DNA of 64,000 bases from positions 2,983,201 to 3,047,200 of the forward strand of contig OX421494.1 in NCBI GenBank assembly GCA_949126835.1. The letters run 5' to 3'. This document shows positions 30,871-42,369 of this stretch, in pieces. How positions within the stretch are numbered: the first letter of the stretch is position 1; each line of letters begins with the position of its first letter. Made by a program: the position numbers and the translations under genes. The notes under the pieces were generated by a model. It ran no database searches. It was not told the origin of the DNA and saw only the letters and a list, made by a program, of their open reading frames with translations. The DNA comes from Anisus vortex (lineage: Eukaryota > Mollusca > Gastropoda > Planorbidae).

Positions 30871-33283
30871 CACGGATTAGCGTAAGATGCAACAATCTTA
30901 ATTATAGAAGGAGCGCCTATAATATCTAAGATAAGATGAAATAAGATAATCTTTCTGAGAAAATGAAAAAAAATAAAATAAAACGGTTAGATAGAAAAGA
31001 ACCAGAAGTAATAAAGTTTGATTTTCTTACGTTAATATTTTGATTTTCTACGTGCCCTTGAAAATGCCGCCCCTTTTTGTACGTGCAGCAAAAGGCGGAC
31101 CTTACTTTCACCCCTTTAGCTATGCTGCTAAACACACACTTACTGAAATCTATGTTATGTCTTTTGGAAGTGTCTAGATGCATGTTTCACTGCAATGAAG
31201 AAGTCCACCCTCCATCCTTTCTTTCTACCCTCCCTCCTTCCCTCCCCGGAAAGCCTATTTCTCCCCGTCTCCATCGGCCAGTCACTTGATGTTTTTTTTA
31301 TATATATGTTTGTTATATATTTGTTGACGAGGCTGTTTGATTGCTGGTTTGTTTACCTAATCTTACGTCATCCCCGGAGTGCACAGTGCACAACCCGAAG
31401 TGCAAATGACATTGTTTGACGGACTTGTCCAATGTCTACCTCGTGAACTCAACGTATTTTTGTATCTATCATGGCCCCCTCTCCGCCCCTCGTCCGCCCT
31501 TTTCCCCACCCCTCCTAATGCAGCCCCCTGTCACCCACTCCACACCTCCTCATACTCTCCCCCATTTTTCTCCCCCTGCCTGCAGTGCACGCCTCTTTCT
31601 CTAAATTCCTCGTTTGGAACCCCAATTAACATTGGCGGACTAGGTCACTGTGACTCTCCCCCCCCCCCCACCTTCCCCTGGGTCCTGAGTGACTCGTTAC
31701 CAGGTTTATATTAGCTGATGTGTTTTCTCATGCGGTTGCATGTTTATTCATACTCTCGAAAACAAGTTAAAAACAACATCAACAACCGAAGAAGAAACAA
31801 GAACTAGGTCAATTGATTTACTCTCGAACTACAAATGTATCTCTTAATTCATAGAAATGACGTCATTGCTTTTCACTCTACGCCAGTGTTGACAATGTTT
31901 GGGTGCAATAAATAATAAAAAAGTAAGAAGCTCTTTAAGCGAGGTAAATAGCGAGGGCTTTGGGTGCTTTTTTGTTGACTTGCATTGTTTTTCCTTATCA
32001 AGGATAAAGTTCCGGGCTCTAATTGTTGCTATATAAGGGGAAGAAACAGTCAAGTTTTTGTAGCGATACTAACGTTTAAAAGTAAAAACAGTTCAGCGTT
32101 AAATATGTGTAAATCAGCCAGTTTAATTTATAAAAAAAAAAACTTTAATTTTAAGATTCTTGAAAGTTGCGAAACGATATTTTATCCAAAAGTCATTTTT
32201 TTTCCAATCAGTCATTCTTAACTTAACACATTTTCGAATGGATAGTTCTCACCACTCCAATTTTATTGCAATTTGATGAAGGCTCTATATTTATTATGTT
32301 GGGTCTGCTATAAAAATAGACACAAGTCTATCAAAAGGGGTGTTAACCAATGCAGCTACGATGTATACAAAATGGTTCCCTTACATTTCCATAAAACGCT
32401 GTGTGGGGGCCGATTCGTAGACTATTTCCCCATTCAAGGGACATTACCTGACAAGCATCAACAAGGGACAGTACCCCCCCCCCCAAGCAAATGTCAAATC
32501 CATTGAACTGTCTGCCCCTACTAATGATAATAAATAAATAAATATAAATATATATATATATAAACTCGATTCGCTCAACGTATGACCATCATTTAGTGTC
32601 ACTGGCTCGGACACAAATCCCCCAGTGACGGTTGGTCTAAACTGCGCTAATTGACTCGCGCGCTGTGACGGAAAAATGGCTTCCCTCTAAATTTAGCGTG
32701 CATCTGCTGCCACGGTAAAGTGCGTCAATGAATATGAAAGGTCATGGAAGGTCATGGAAGGTCATGGAAGGTCCTCTGTCTGATGGACCTAATGAAAGTC
32801 ATTCGTGGCAATTAAAAGTGAATCGCACATAACATTATATATATATATATGAATTAAGCTTTAGCATTGCCCTGATTGTAAGAATGTTAACAATGTCAAT
32901 AAGAAACATATCAATATGGATTTTAAAATGCGCGCCAAAAAAAAGAGTAATGAAATCAAATCGGTCAAAACTGATGTTTCGGGTTTGTGGTTACGGGATG
33001 AGGTGAAAGTTCGATAAAATTAGTTTTTCATTGGTATCACATCTGCTTGCCAAGTTTCAGCTCGACAGGATGACCAGAAGTGGGACGATTACGTCTTTTG
33101 ACGTATGCCAGCCAGCCAGATATATTTTCCTCTTGTGCTTATACGGTGTTTGTTTTTTTGGAGTGGTTAGGTCAGTACTACCACCTATTCCAGCATTGCC
33201 AAAAACGCACTGGTCCTGGTGAACATTTCTGATTGTAGTCCTACAGGCTGAATTGGTTTACTTTTTTTCTTCTTCTAGCCAGT
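30871..33283. repeat. 2.41-kb tandem duplication, copy 2
   Basis: Directly abuts copy 1 in the same orientation. Differences visible by eye are small length changes in homopolymer runs (for example the C runs near 31660 and 32475) and one base beside an A run near 32130. The first copy lies 2415 bp upstream at the left edge and 2413 bp at the right edge. Confidence 0.95.
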
Positions 33284-33341
33284 CTGTAGAGCTGTTTGCT
33301 CTCTTGCAGTCAATGCCAGACAAACATATTTACATGTTTTT

Positions 33342-33415
33342 TTCAGTTGTTCAATACTGCTATACAGTGTGTTGGCAATGGTAGTATTGCTATATAGTGT
33401 GTTGGCAATGGTAGG
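33342..33415. repeat. ~33-bp tandem duplication
   Basis: GTGTGTTGGCAATGGTAG occurs twice, each preceded by ATTGCTATATA- or ACTGCTATACA-like sequence. Confidence 0.8.
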
Positions 33416-33484
33416 TTAAGGGAGGGAGCAGAGAGTATAAGAGGTAGATTAGCTCAGGGTATTCAAGCAGGAAGTGGTCTACAG

Positions 33485-33811
33485 TATCTGAAAACCGGTT
33501 TTGATTTTTAAAACCGGATTTTGGTTTCTTGGTTGAAAGGTAGTCATTACTTCAAGTAGCACACCATTTATTTTTTTTATTGGTTCTGATGGAAATATTT
33601 AAAAAAAAATAATGTTGGATTCACGCAAAACAATTCATGAAATGCCTTGCTAACACTATTTAGTCTTAGATATTGTGTTTCTTTTTTTTTCTCCAAATAC
33701 CAACTATGGCTTGTGATAAAAACAACATCAAACCAAATCGAAATCCGGTTTTAAACCGGTTTTATAGAACCGAAAACCGGTTTTGAAAACAAACCGGTTC
33801 TAACATCCCTA
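33485..33811. mobile_element. hAT MITE, family M2 (AACCGG-rich ends)
   Basis: The perfect 8-bp duplication GTCTACAG (33477-33484 and 33812-33819) brackets an element starting TATCTGAAAACCGG and ending CCGGTTCTAACATCCCTA. The ends are imperfectly inverted with repeated AACCGGTTTT motifs in both arms. Non-coding, 327 bp. Confidence 0.85.
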
Positions 33812-34309
33812 GTCTACAGTTTCTAGTGAGTGGTGGCAGTGTCTGAAGTTGGGTGGGTGTTTTGGGCTTATTCTATTTAGGTGTGAGTTGAGTGCTGTGT
33901 CCTGTTCTCAAATGGAATTTGTGCAGTTGACTTGCGAGGTTTACACACTTTGCAAGATGAAAGGGGCAGAAGTCGCCATCTGGACCGGCGATCGCCAATC
34001 CGCTGTATTATGTGTGCTCCGTAATTACAACGTCGTTCCATTTTGAGAGTTCGAGGAAAAAAGAAATTGTAATGGCGGAAAACAAAACCATGGGATTGGT
34101 GATCTAATTCGAAACTGAACTACTCATGATACCAAAAATCAATAGCAGTAGGGCAGTAAAAAAAAAACTATCCCAGATTTTGGATTGAATTTTTCTTATT
34201 GTTGTTAATTCTTCCTATTCCGACCAATAGATTCTCTACACTAAAGATCATGTTTCTGTAGAATTGAGCGAATTGTTTTTTTTTTTCATTTTTTTTTTGG
34301 GTAAAATAA

Positions 34310-34460
34310 TCCCGTTGGACCGAATTAATCAATAGGGCCGGTGAAGCTATGTTCACCAGTTTTCGTGGGCACGGCATACTAGGGGATTGTGTGGCCAGTC
34401 AATGCTTCAGTCGCCTTTACTTTACCCCCAACTAATTTCCGGTTACCATCAGAGCCTAGC
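34310..34460 (-). mobile_element. SINE-A copy, head missing
   Basis: Minus-strand 3' half: CCGTTGGACCGAATTAATCA, GGCACGGCATACTAGGGGAT, CGCCTTTACTTTACCCCCAA. It breaks off at ACCATCAGAGCC, where LINE sequence begins. Confidence 0.8.
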
Positions 34461-34870
34461 CTATGTTCTTTACTTTTCTTCGCTGATCTTTTAGCCTCAT
34501 CGATAAGGCGAAGTCTGCCCTCTGCAGCATTTGTACCGGTGTGTAGGGTACTTCTCCAACTACTTCTCTTCGGAGCCAGGTTCTCCCAGTTTCAGACCTC
34601 TAAAGCCTTTAGGTCGCGCTTGCAGAAGTCCTTGAACCTAAGTTGGGGACAGCCAGTAGCTCTCTTGCCTTCAGCGAGTATGCGCGATACACAGCTATTT
34701 TTGTATTAATGGCAATTTAATGGTCAGCAGCTTGTTGTCCCATACTATTTGCTCTAGCCTGAATAAAGTTGTGGGTACCTTGCCGATTCTCTTACTGATT
34801 TCTGTGTCCAAGGATAGATCGGTGGTGATGGTGGCGCCAAGGTATGTGATAAAACATATATGACGTGCCA
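34461..34870 (-). pseudogene. LINE ORF2 C-terminal fossil
   Basis: Minus-strand translation gives ITYLGATITTDLSLDTEISK then RIGKVPTTLFRLEQIVWDNK then a broken stretch, and in another frame RFKDFCKRDLKALEV and a WRSTLHTGTN-like end. These match the order YLGS-x-I ... EIxxRIxKA ... VW-x-NxxL ... RFKDxCKRDLK found after the RT domain of many animal LINEs. A large internal deletion near 34700 and stops show it is dead. Confidence 0.75.
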
Positions 34871-34884
34871 ATCAAATTAGGATC

Positions 34885-37120
34885 AATTGTGACCTAAAAG
34901 GTTCGATTACTGTAAAAATCAGTTTCTGTTGACATAATGCTTTTAGCAAGTAGACAGTTCATTAATAAACTGAACTTTTAACCTTATTTACTGCTTAGAC
35001 TAATGATAAATATTCGTTTAGTATTATTAATACCTTCCCCATTTACAATTTTTAGAAGTAATGAATGATACAAACTGAACTAAAAATCTAACAGTGATGC
35101 GGTAAAATACGCTAATTATTTAGTTAGAGGTAATCAGAAAATTAGAGACTTTAAAACCCTGCTGGGCTGCGTTTGAATAAACGAAAATGAATCGATTTCC
35201 CAGAATACACTTGATGAGCGGATTAATTTCATTCAAAAGAAAAAAAACGTCCACAACGAACTAAACTTATTCATGCACACAATCAATACAGGACGTCAAC
35301 GATAAAATTATTTATAATCAATAATTACATTATAGACAAGCTCTATATAATAACATGAATCCAGCATGTTTGTAAAGATCAAAAACATTTTAACGGAAGT
35401 CTTTTCTTTTAGGAGACTTGAGCAGCAGACGAGAATTATGAAATGTTGATAGTCTCCCTTTGAAAAAAAACAAAAACCTTTTTGAACTAAAAACTATTAC
35501 GTTTGAAGAAATGATGATTTTTTGTAAATTTTATTTTCGGTTTAACCATAGATATCTATGGTTTAACATGAATAAAACGATTTAAACAAAATATATTTTC
35601 TGAAACCTAAAAAAAATTGAAACAAAAAAGAGTATATATTTTCTAAAACCTAAAATATTAAAACAAAATATAATTTTTAAAATAAAAAAAAAATTGAATT
35701 TAAAATAAAATTATATAGAGCCTAGATCTATCGATGCTGTTTTAAATGTAGACTCAAAAACCTTGTAAACAGATGGTTCCAGTTCTAAGTGATAGAGTGA
35801 GCTGTTAGGTCCGGAGTCTGACTTCAAGGGTTCCCTCACCTGTCCAGATTCCATCTTTTTTATCTTCAAGGCGCCTTACCCTTTTTTTTTTATAACTTAA
35901 CCAAAAATTGTCAAGACATTAAATACTCAAGGTGAGGCGGGGGGGGGGGGGGGGCGAGGCGCGCGCCTACTCCCCTATCCGCCCCAATTAACACTGGAAG
36001 CAAGAAAGAGCACCTTTGATGTCGGGAAAGCTTTCTATTACCTGCAAATCCATGAACGATTTATCAATATGTTTTAAATAACAACTCTACAATCGACAAG
36101 AATCTGTGATGCATTTATTACTGGAAATTGTGTTTGTGATGTAATAAATGAATTCATTACTTCAAGGATATATATCACCAACATCTATTAACTTTCTAGA
36201 TGAAATAATTTGGATTAAACGATAAGCATAATGGATTATGTAAAATCCATATTGTAATGACTCTGTATAGAGGTAAGAGAAATGTACAGTTATAGATCAT
36301 CGTCATCGGCATCCGTCCGTCTCTAGAGACGATGGTGTAGCTTCATGGTTGACTTATAGATAGACATATAGATAAATAGATAGATTTTCTTATTCGTTCA
36401 CAATATTGGTCAATCGAGGGGTTCAAACAACAAGGCCTATAGCTATGGTGAATTGCACTGTTGTTTCCAGGTGTGTCTCTTTTCCATACAGTTTGGTGTT
36501 GGTGGAGGTCATCTGCGGCCAGAATATGTTGCGAGCTGTATTATAAAGAGGGGCTAGGCTTGGGGCACATGTTCTGTGTTCTCAAAAAACATCCCACATC
36601 TTCCCTTGTCCCGATGCCTAGCCTTCGGAACATATGTTGTCTCCCAATATATAGATGGCTAGTGTGTTTGTGCATTCCATTTCCTCCCAACATCTGCAAG
36701 TAAATAATTATGTAATGATGGCGCACCGAGCGTGCTAATTGAGATAGCTTGGAGAGATGTATTGCACAACTGATATATTACTATGCTAACATTATAGATA
36801 TAAAGTTATATAGATAGATAGATAAGTTGAGAGAGAGGGGGGGGTGGAGGTGGATATGCTGCATAAAAAGATCAATAGATGAAAGACGGATGAATAGTTA
36901 TGAACAGATCTATAGATAAAGAGGCAGAAGGAATGATATATAAAGATTGATGCATGGATAGATGATAACATTACTTTATTGATTCAAACAAATGAAAATT
37001 TGACTTCATTACATAAATAAGGAAGGGTAAATAGAAACAAGCTGGTGTGCATGGCTATATTGGTTGGGAGATGAATACGTAGATATAAAGATTGAAGTTT
37101 TGAAATAAATAGATCGATTA
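34885..37120. other. unassigned AT-rich DNA with a G run
   Basis: No gene was recognised. A 17-base G run lies at ~35938-35954, followed by a GC-rich CGAGGCGCGCGCC patch; GATA-type simple repeats occur near 36350-36380 and 36800-36960. Small frames (for example 36461-36703) have no recognisable domain. Confidence 0.4.
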
Positions 37121-37131
37121 ATAGTTTAAAC

Positions 37132-37342
37132 CATGAGTCGACAACCGTTTGATAATAGTATCCAAAGTAGAATTTCTAATTCATTCAGCGTGCCAAAAGC
37201 CTAAAAGTTCATCATGTTCAACCACTCAATTTATTGTAGAAGATCATTTTGCCTAATGGCATTTTCGTGGTCTTCTGGCGCGCCACTGACAATCACTCTG
37301 CGTGCCAACTTTATCACGCGTAACGCAGGTTGCCGATCCCTG
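37132..37342. mobile_element. hAT MITE, family M1
   Basis: The ends CATGAGTCGACAACCG and AGGTTGCCGATCCCTG are inverted. The interior has AGAATTTCTAATTCATTCAG and CGTGCCA motifs as in other M1 copies. The flanks GTTTAAAC and GCTTAAAA agree at six of eight positions, an eroded 8-bp duplication with central TA. Confidence 0.8.
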
Positions 37343-37519
37343 GCTTAAAACTCCTGGATTATATGCGTCCAGACAGTTTATTAGGGTTGTCTGCCTTTAT
37401 TCGCAAAATCGCGGCTGCACACTGACCTAAATATGTGCTGGAGCGACCATGGCAGGAAATAAACAGCTTTTAAGTCTCACATTTAGTTAGCATTTAACTG
37501 ATCACACTGGCACTCACGC

Positions 37520-38320
37520 TGAAACATATTTCTCTCTTTCTAACGCACTTCCTTGTTCTCTCTCTCTTTTCTTTTTCTCTTCTGTCTCGCTTTCTCTCCA
37601 TCTCCTTCTCTCTAGCTCTTTCTGTACCTCTTCCGTTATCTCTTTCTATCTTTGTGTATCTCTTCCTTTTTCTCTCTCTCTCTTACTCTCTTCTGTCTCT
37701 CTCTCTCTCTCTTTCTCTCTCTTATCTCTCTCTCTTTCTGTATCTTTTCCTTTATCTCTCTATCTCCTTGTTTTTCTCTCACCTTATCGACGTCTCTGAG
37801 TCTCCTTCTCTCTTTCTTGTTCCGTCTTTTACTCATTTCCTTTGTCTTTCTCTCACTCTCTCCCTATATCCGAGTCTTTCTCTCACTCTCTCCCTATCTC
37901 CGAGTCTTTCTCTCACTCTCTCCCTATCTCCGAGTCTTTCTCTCACTCTCTCCCTATCTCCGAGTCTTTCTCTCACTCTCTCCCTATCTCCGAGTCTTTC
38001 TCTCTCTCTCTCCCTATCTCCGAGTCTTTCTCTCTCTCTCTCTCCCTATCTCCGAGTCTTTCTCTCTCTCTCTCTCCCTATCTCCGAGTCTTTCTCTCTC
38101 TCCCATCCCCCTACCTACCCCTCCATCTTTATCTTTCACTCCATCTCTACTTTCCTCTTATTCTCTTTCATCGTTTCTCTTTCCTCATCCCCGTCTCTTT
38201 CACACCATCTTCTGCTATCTTTTTCAATTCGTCTCTCTCTATCTCTCTCTCCTCATTTCTATCTGACTTCTTTCTCTCTCTTTCTCTCCTTCTCTCTCTC
38301 TCTCTCACTGTTGTGTTTTC
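37520..38320. repeat. CT-rich simple repeat with 30-bp sub-array
   Basis: Pyrimidine-rich microsatellite. Between 37848 and 38100 it forms about eight 30-bp units (CTCTCCCTATCTCCGAGTCT plus TTCTCTCA). The several overlapping Ser/Leu-rich frames of up to 231 codons follow from the simple sequence. Confidence 0.95.
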
Positions 38321-38417
38321 AGATACAAGTATCAGCAGGAGCATATTAAAACAACAACTTAAAAAACAACAACAGAAAATCGCTCCCGTCGCACAGAAAA
38401 AATTCAGCATCACGCTG

Positions 38418-38472
38418 TAACACACACACACACACACACACAAGTGAACTCATACCCCTTCCCCCCCCCCCC
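38418..38472. repeat. (CA)n and C-run microsatellite
   Basis: A CA repeat at 38418-38442 is followed by a ~12-base C run. Confidence 0.9.
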
Positions 38473-38474
38473 AA

Positions 38475-39220
38475 TCCTCCCACAGACACCATATATCACT
38501 CAAATCGCCCCGCCCCAAACCACGTGAATCACACCCATTCTTAAAACGCGCGCTCAACACGTACGCTCAAAATGAAGACACCTACACAGAGCCAACACAC
38601 AACAAACACACATACAATATTCGCGACCCAACCAACCAACCGCCGCTCAAAAGATGGTAAGAAAAAACTTAATGCAAAAAAAAAAAAAAACAAAAAAAAA
38701 AAAAACAACAAACTCGCCGCAAGCTGGTCACTGTGACTAGGTTCAAGTCGCATAACTCTGTTTAGGACACAAACCAGCGGAGCGATTCCTAGGGAGTTCT
38801 CGCCCCTTCTTTTGTTTTAAAAAAAAATGTGTAAGCGTTTTTTTATTTCAGCCTCGCAGCTTCATACGGAAAACAAAAAAGTTTACTTTTTTTATTTACT
38901 CTTTAAGTCAGTCTGTATGTTTCCTCATTAGTGTATTGAATTATTTCTCACTTACCGGCTAATTACTGGAGGAGCAAATGTGGGTGCTAATGTCATGGAT
39001 GTCATGCAAAACAATGACATATTATCAGGCGTGTGAACAAAACTAATGAACTAACGGACTATTATGACTTATGGAGGTAGTGTGACTTTTCGAACTGGCT
39101 GGTTATGCACTGTGGGACCCGGATCTGTGTCTAAATGTAATACAATAGTAATTGAATATGTAAGTGAATTATTTTTATCCTTTTTTTTAAAATACATTCA
39201 CTCTTCTTTCTTTGTATGCT
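38475..39220. other. unassigned DNA
   Basis: No recognisable feature. It includes A runs near 38677-38705. Confidence 0.4.
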
Positions 39221-39222
39221 TA

Positions 39223-39452
39223 CCTTATCTTATACATTACAGACGCTCCTTCTTTAAAGAAGATTAATGCGTCCCACGCTCATCTGTGGTCTGAGTCTAG
39301 ACTATCATTTTTATTAGTGTTTTAAATGATGCTAAGTTACTGGTTTTCCTGGTTTGTTTAGGTAACCCATACATGCTAAGATGCCCTCTTGGAAGGAAGA
39401 GTCTTTTCTTGTTTAGATAAGCCCCAATAAAGGAAGTGTTTTTGTCCGTATG
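39223..39452 (-). mobile_element. LINE-A 3'-end copy, interrupted by assembly gap
   Basis: Tail TTATCTTATACATTACAGAC and the family 3' region, ending at the run of N. The ORF2-end remnant is broken. Confidence 0.8.
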
Positions 39453-39652
39453 NNNNNNNNNNNNNNNNNNNNNNNNNNNNNNNNNNNNNNNNNNNNNNNN
39501 NNNNNNNNNNNNNNNNNNNNNNNNNNNNNNNNNNNNNNNNNNNNNNNNNNNNNNNNNNNNNNNNNNNNNNNNNNNNNNNNNNNNNNNNNNNNNNNNNNNN
39601 NNNNNNNNNNNNNNNNNNNNNNNNNNNNNNNNNNNNNNNNNNNNNNNNNNNN
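39453..39652. other. assembly gap (200 N)
   Basis: Exactly 200 unknown bases, which suggests a fixed-size scaffold gap rather than a measured length. Translations across it are meaningless. Confidence 1.
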
Positions 39653-39659
39653 TACGCGT

Positions 39660-40090
39660 TGCACAACATCTGTGCACAAATGAAGGGCCTAATCAATTAA
39701 TGTACATTCAACATAAGTTACCGTGCTTTTAGACGCTATAACAACACACGAGGAATGCTTAGCCCCATAGCTTGCTCTTATATTATACACTTATAATAGC
39801 AGAATAAATTATGCAGTGTTGTAGATAAACTAGCAGTTCTGGGTGTGTGTGTGAAAATAATTAGCAGTTCCGTGCGTCTCTTCCTCCAGGCGACGTGAGA
39901 TGATGACGACGTAGACAATAGGCCTACGCGTCAAACTCTATTTATAGTACTTCTAGGAATACCCGCAAGGGGCTTGCACCCATATAAACCCCAACATTTT
40001 CGAATTCTCAGACAGACAGGGGTTTCAAATAGACACGTAAATACGATATAACAAAAATACTTATAATCAAAAAACATTACCAGTGTAACA
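39660..40090. other. unassigned DNA
   Basis: No recognisable feature. Confidence 0.4.
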
Positions 40091-40097
40091 CCTTCAC

Positions 40098-40482
40098 CTA
40101 TCCCTTAACCCGTGGGTGGGTCGTTGGGGCACCATCTTTGACTGTTAACAATCTCTTGCCATTTGTTCCGGTCCTGTGATTTCCTTTGGGAGTCGATGAA
40201 CGATAGGCCGGTCCACTCCTTGATGTTGTCTTCCCATCTCTTCTTTTGCCTGCCTCTTTTCTCCCTCCCTGGACTGTGCCCTGCATTATAGTCTTTGAAA
40301 GACCTCCAGATCTTGCTACGCGTCCATACCATCTCAGTTTTTTCTTCTTAATTGAGGTGAGAAGATCCTAGTATGGGCCGATGACAGCAGCTATTTCATT
40401 GCAAACCACTTCGTTTGTGATATGCTCTGTATAGGAGATGTTCAATATCTTGCGGTAACATCTCATTTCTAGCGCAGTACTC
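40098..40482 (-). pseudogene. RTE-like LINE ORF2 C-terminus
   Basis: Minus-strand pieces read TALEMRCYRKILNISYTEHI, then IGPYEDLLTSIKKKKLRWYG after a frame change, then RGRQKKRWEDNIKEWTGLSF and CPNDPP near the end. The RCYRxxLxISYxxHxTNxxV, RWxGHVxR and RGRQKKRWEDNIKEWTG motifs are characteristic of the C-terminal part of a widespread LINE ORF2 in molluscs and other animals. Frameshifts make it inactive. Confidence 0.85.
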
Positions 40483-40486
40483 TTCA

Positions 40487-40598
40487 ACAGCAAGCAGGGA
40501 GACGGGTTCAATACCACTGTTGGTGTTAGACAAGGATGTCTACTTTCCCCCATCCTCTTCAACCTCTTCCTTGAAAGGATTATGTCAGATGTGCTAGA
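40487..40598 (+). pseudogene. LINE reverse-transcriptase fragment, inverted
   Basis: Plus-strand frame reads GDGFNTTVGVRQGCLLSPIL followed by FNLFLERIMSDVL. VRQGCLLSPxLFNxFLERIM is a core RT motif of the same LINE type. It abuts the minus-strand C-terminal part head to head within a few bases. Confidence 0.85.
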
Positions 40599-40599
40599 G

Positions 40600-40770
40600 C
40601 AGGAATCGGCAACCGTTTGCTAATAGTGTGCCGAACTAGGATTTCTAACTCATTCATCGTGCCAACAGCCTCTAAGTTAACCTGCTGTTATTTTTATAGG
40701 ACAATTTTGTTAGCACCTTAGCAAGAACAATGCCAAAAGCAATGGAGCTTCATAGCCAAAATCTTTAAAG
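40600..40770. mobile_element. hAT MITE, family M1, left end only
   Basis: CAGGAATCGGCAACCG start and the family interior AACTAGGATTTCTAACTCAT and CGTGCCAACAGCC. The right terminus was not found. Left flank TGCTAGAG has TA in the middle. Confidence 0.65.
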
Positions 40771-41029
40771 CGTTTTAATATCAAATTAAAAATTAACGTG
40801 TTTGTGATATTTTTTTTTTTTTGCATTGATCTGTAGTAAAAATAATACACAACTTATTATACAAATTTCACTTAAAAGATTAGAGTGTATAATAATTTTA
40901 ATATAGTTGTCAATAAAAATACTTACACATGCTATTAGCTCATTGTATTTAGATTTTAGATCTCAGCCTTACTGAGATTTCCTTAAATAGTGCAAGGACT
41001 AATTGAAGGCAAGGACCGATTATAGTTGA

Positions 41030-41970
41030 ACCGAATTGATACGTAGTGATCATACAAGCTGGGTAGTTAATGTAGTGTTTAAAAATGTAAATATATGTTA
41101 TTTAGTCATATAATATTTATATAGTTTTTAACTACTGTTACGACAACAATCCCCTTGTGGTCAGAGCCGTGTAAATGTTGTTGATAATTCTCGTTCGCCC
41201 TAGGGTAGACTTTGGTTATTATTACTTATATTTCAGTATTACACTAACTCTCCTTATTGTCCTGGGCACAAACTCAGGATTTGCGTTCTAACAGTTCCTT
41301 TCCTTGACGTTATAGTTGTAAATAAATATATATATTATAATATGGTAAAAAATTAAACAAAAATAGTAACTTGTCAAGGAAGCTTCAGTGTAAATGTTGT
41401 TGATAATTTAATTCAGGTGATAAAGTATATAAAATATGAAGATTATATACAGTTAGAAGAAAATAGTGCTAACACAAGCGTCCACTCTGTACAAAACTCT
41501 GCACAAGACTCTGTCTATCTAAACCACTAGCTGCTTAGCCTTAAATACTAGCGGGGGAGAGCGGGGAACAGACCTATTACTAGGAGGGGTGAAAATAATG
41601 GTATCATTACAAAACTCATAATAAAAACGATAGTTTTAACATAAACTTCCCTGTACGAGAAATAATAGACTATTCCTAGCCATTCCGAGAATTTGAGGTC
41701 TGCACGAGAGTGGATTCTTAGAACAGTCTAGGCTTTAGTACCGCCCACAAAACTCGCGTTGAGAGAGAGAGAGTTGTTAATACATGACACTACCTTTTAT
41801 AGTTTGATAATTTTAAAGTTATATATTGTAAAAGATTATATTAAAAAAATCAGAAACATTAAAATATTTTAACGCAACGAAAACGGATTAATTATCTCCC
41901 TTTAAATTAAAATTTCCCAAACCATTTTGGTTTTAGTGATGACAAACAAGTCATGTTTTGTAATATTACT
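41030..41970. mobile_element. relative of the 4428-5536 hAT-type element body, with solo LTR inside
   Basis: 41035-41135 and 41794-41960 match, in reverse orientation, the body of the 4428-5536 element. Shared pieces include GTAGTGATCATACAA, TAATTATCTCCCTTT and AAACAAGTCATGTTTTGTAA-like sequence. Terminal repeats were not recognised. Confidence 0.6.
41136..41789. mobile_element. solo LTR (654 bp)
   Basis: Starts TGTTACGACAACAATCC and ends TACATGACA, giving TG...CA termini. The flanks are a perfect 4-bp duplication CTAC (41132-41135 and 41790-41793). The interior contains a 21-bp direct repeat (GTGTAAATGTTGTTGATAAT at 41169 and 41388). No second LTR or internal region is nearby, so this looks like the product of LTR-LTR recombination. 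Its start shares only TGTTACGA with the LTR at 23237-23861. Confidence 0.75.
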
Positions 41971-42162
41971 TTGCAGTTGTTTTTTTTAATACAAATCCAG
42001 CATCATGGTATTAATTTTAACATGCAAGTAGAGATATAAAATTAATTTACGTTAAATAATAATAATAATAATATTTGTATAGCGGTAAGAAGTTTATTTG
42101 TTTTTAAACATTAATAATGACAACAATTGCATAATATAATGCTAGTATAGTAAAGTAACGTA

Positions 42163-42365
42163 TTCCGTCGGACCGAATTGATCCATAGGGCCGGTAAAGA
42201 GCGTTCATCATTTTTGTGTGGCCACGGCATACTAGATGATTGTGTGGACAGCACAAAGCCCAGATAAATTACCTAAACTAAAGGTACACATCAGAGCTGT
42301 GTACTCTTAGGGACACCTCCAAATCTGGGGACAAATCCTAGCCTCCACCAGGATTTTTATCCAAG
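42163..42365 (-). mobile_element. SINE-A copy
   Basis: Minus-strand copy: TCCGTCGGACCGAATTGATC, GGCCACGGCATACTAGATGA, CAGAGCTGTGTACTCTTAGG and CTCCACCAGGAT. Confidence 0.8.
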
Positions 42366-42369
42366 ACAA

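Noticed and set aside
28511..33222. Small frames repeated in both 2.41-kb copies as a duplicated gene
   Set aside because: The identity simply reflects the recent duplication. None has a recognisable domain, and overlapping frames occur on both strands.
37652..38420. Overlapping 190-230 codon Ser/Leu-rich frames
   Set aside because: They lie on a CT-rich microsatellite and three frames are open at once, which is typical of simple sequence.
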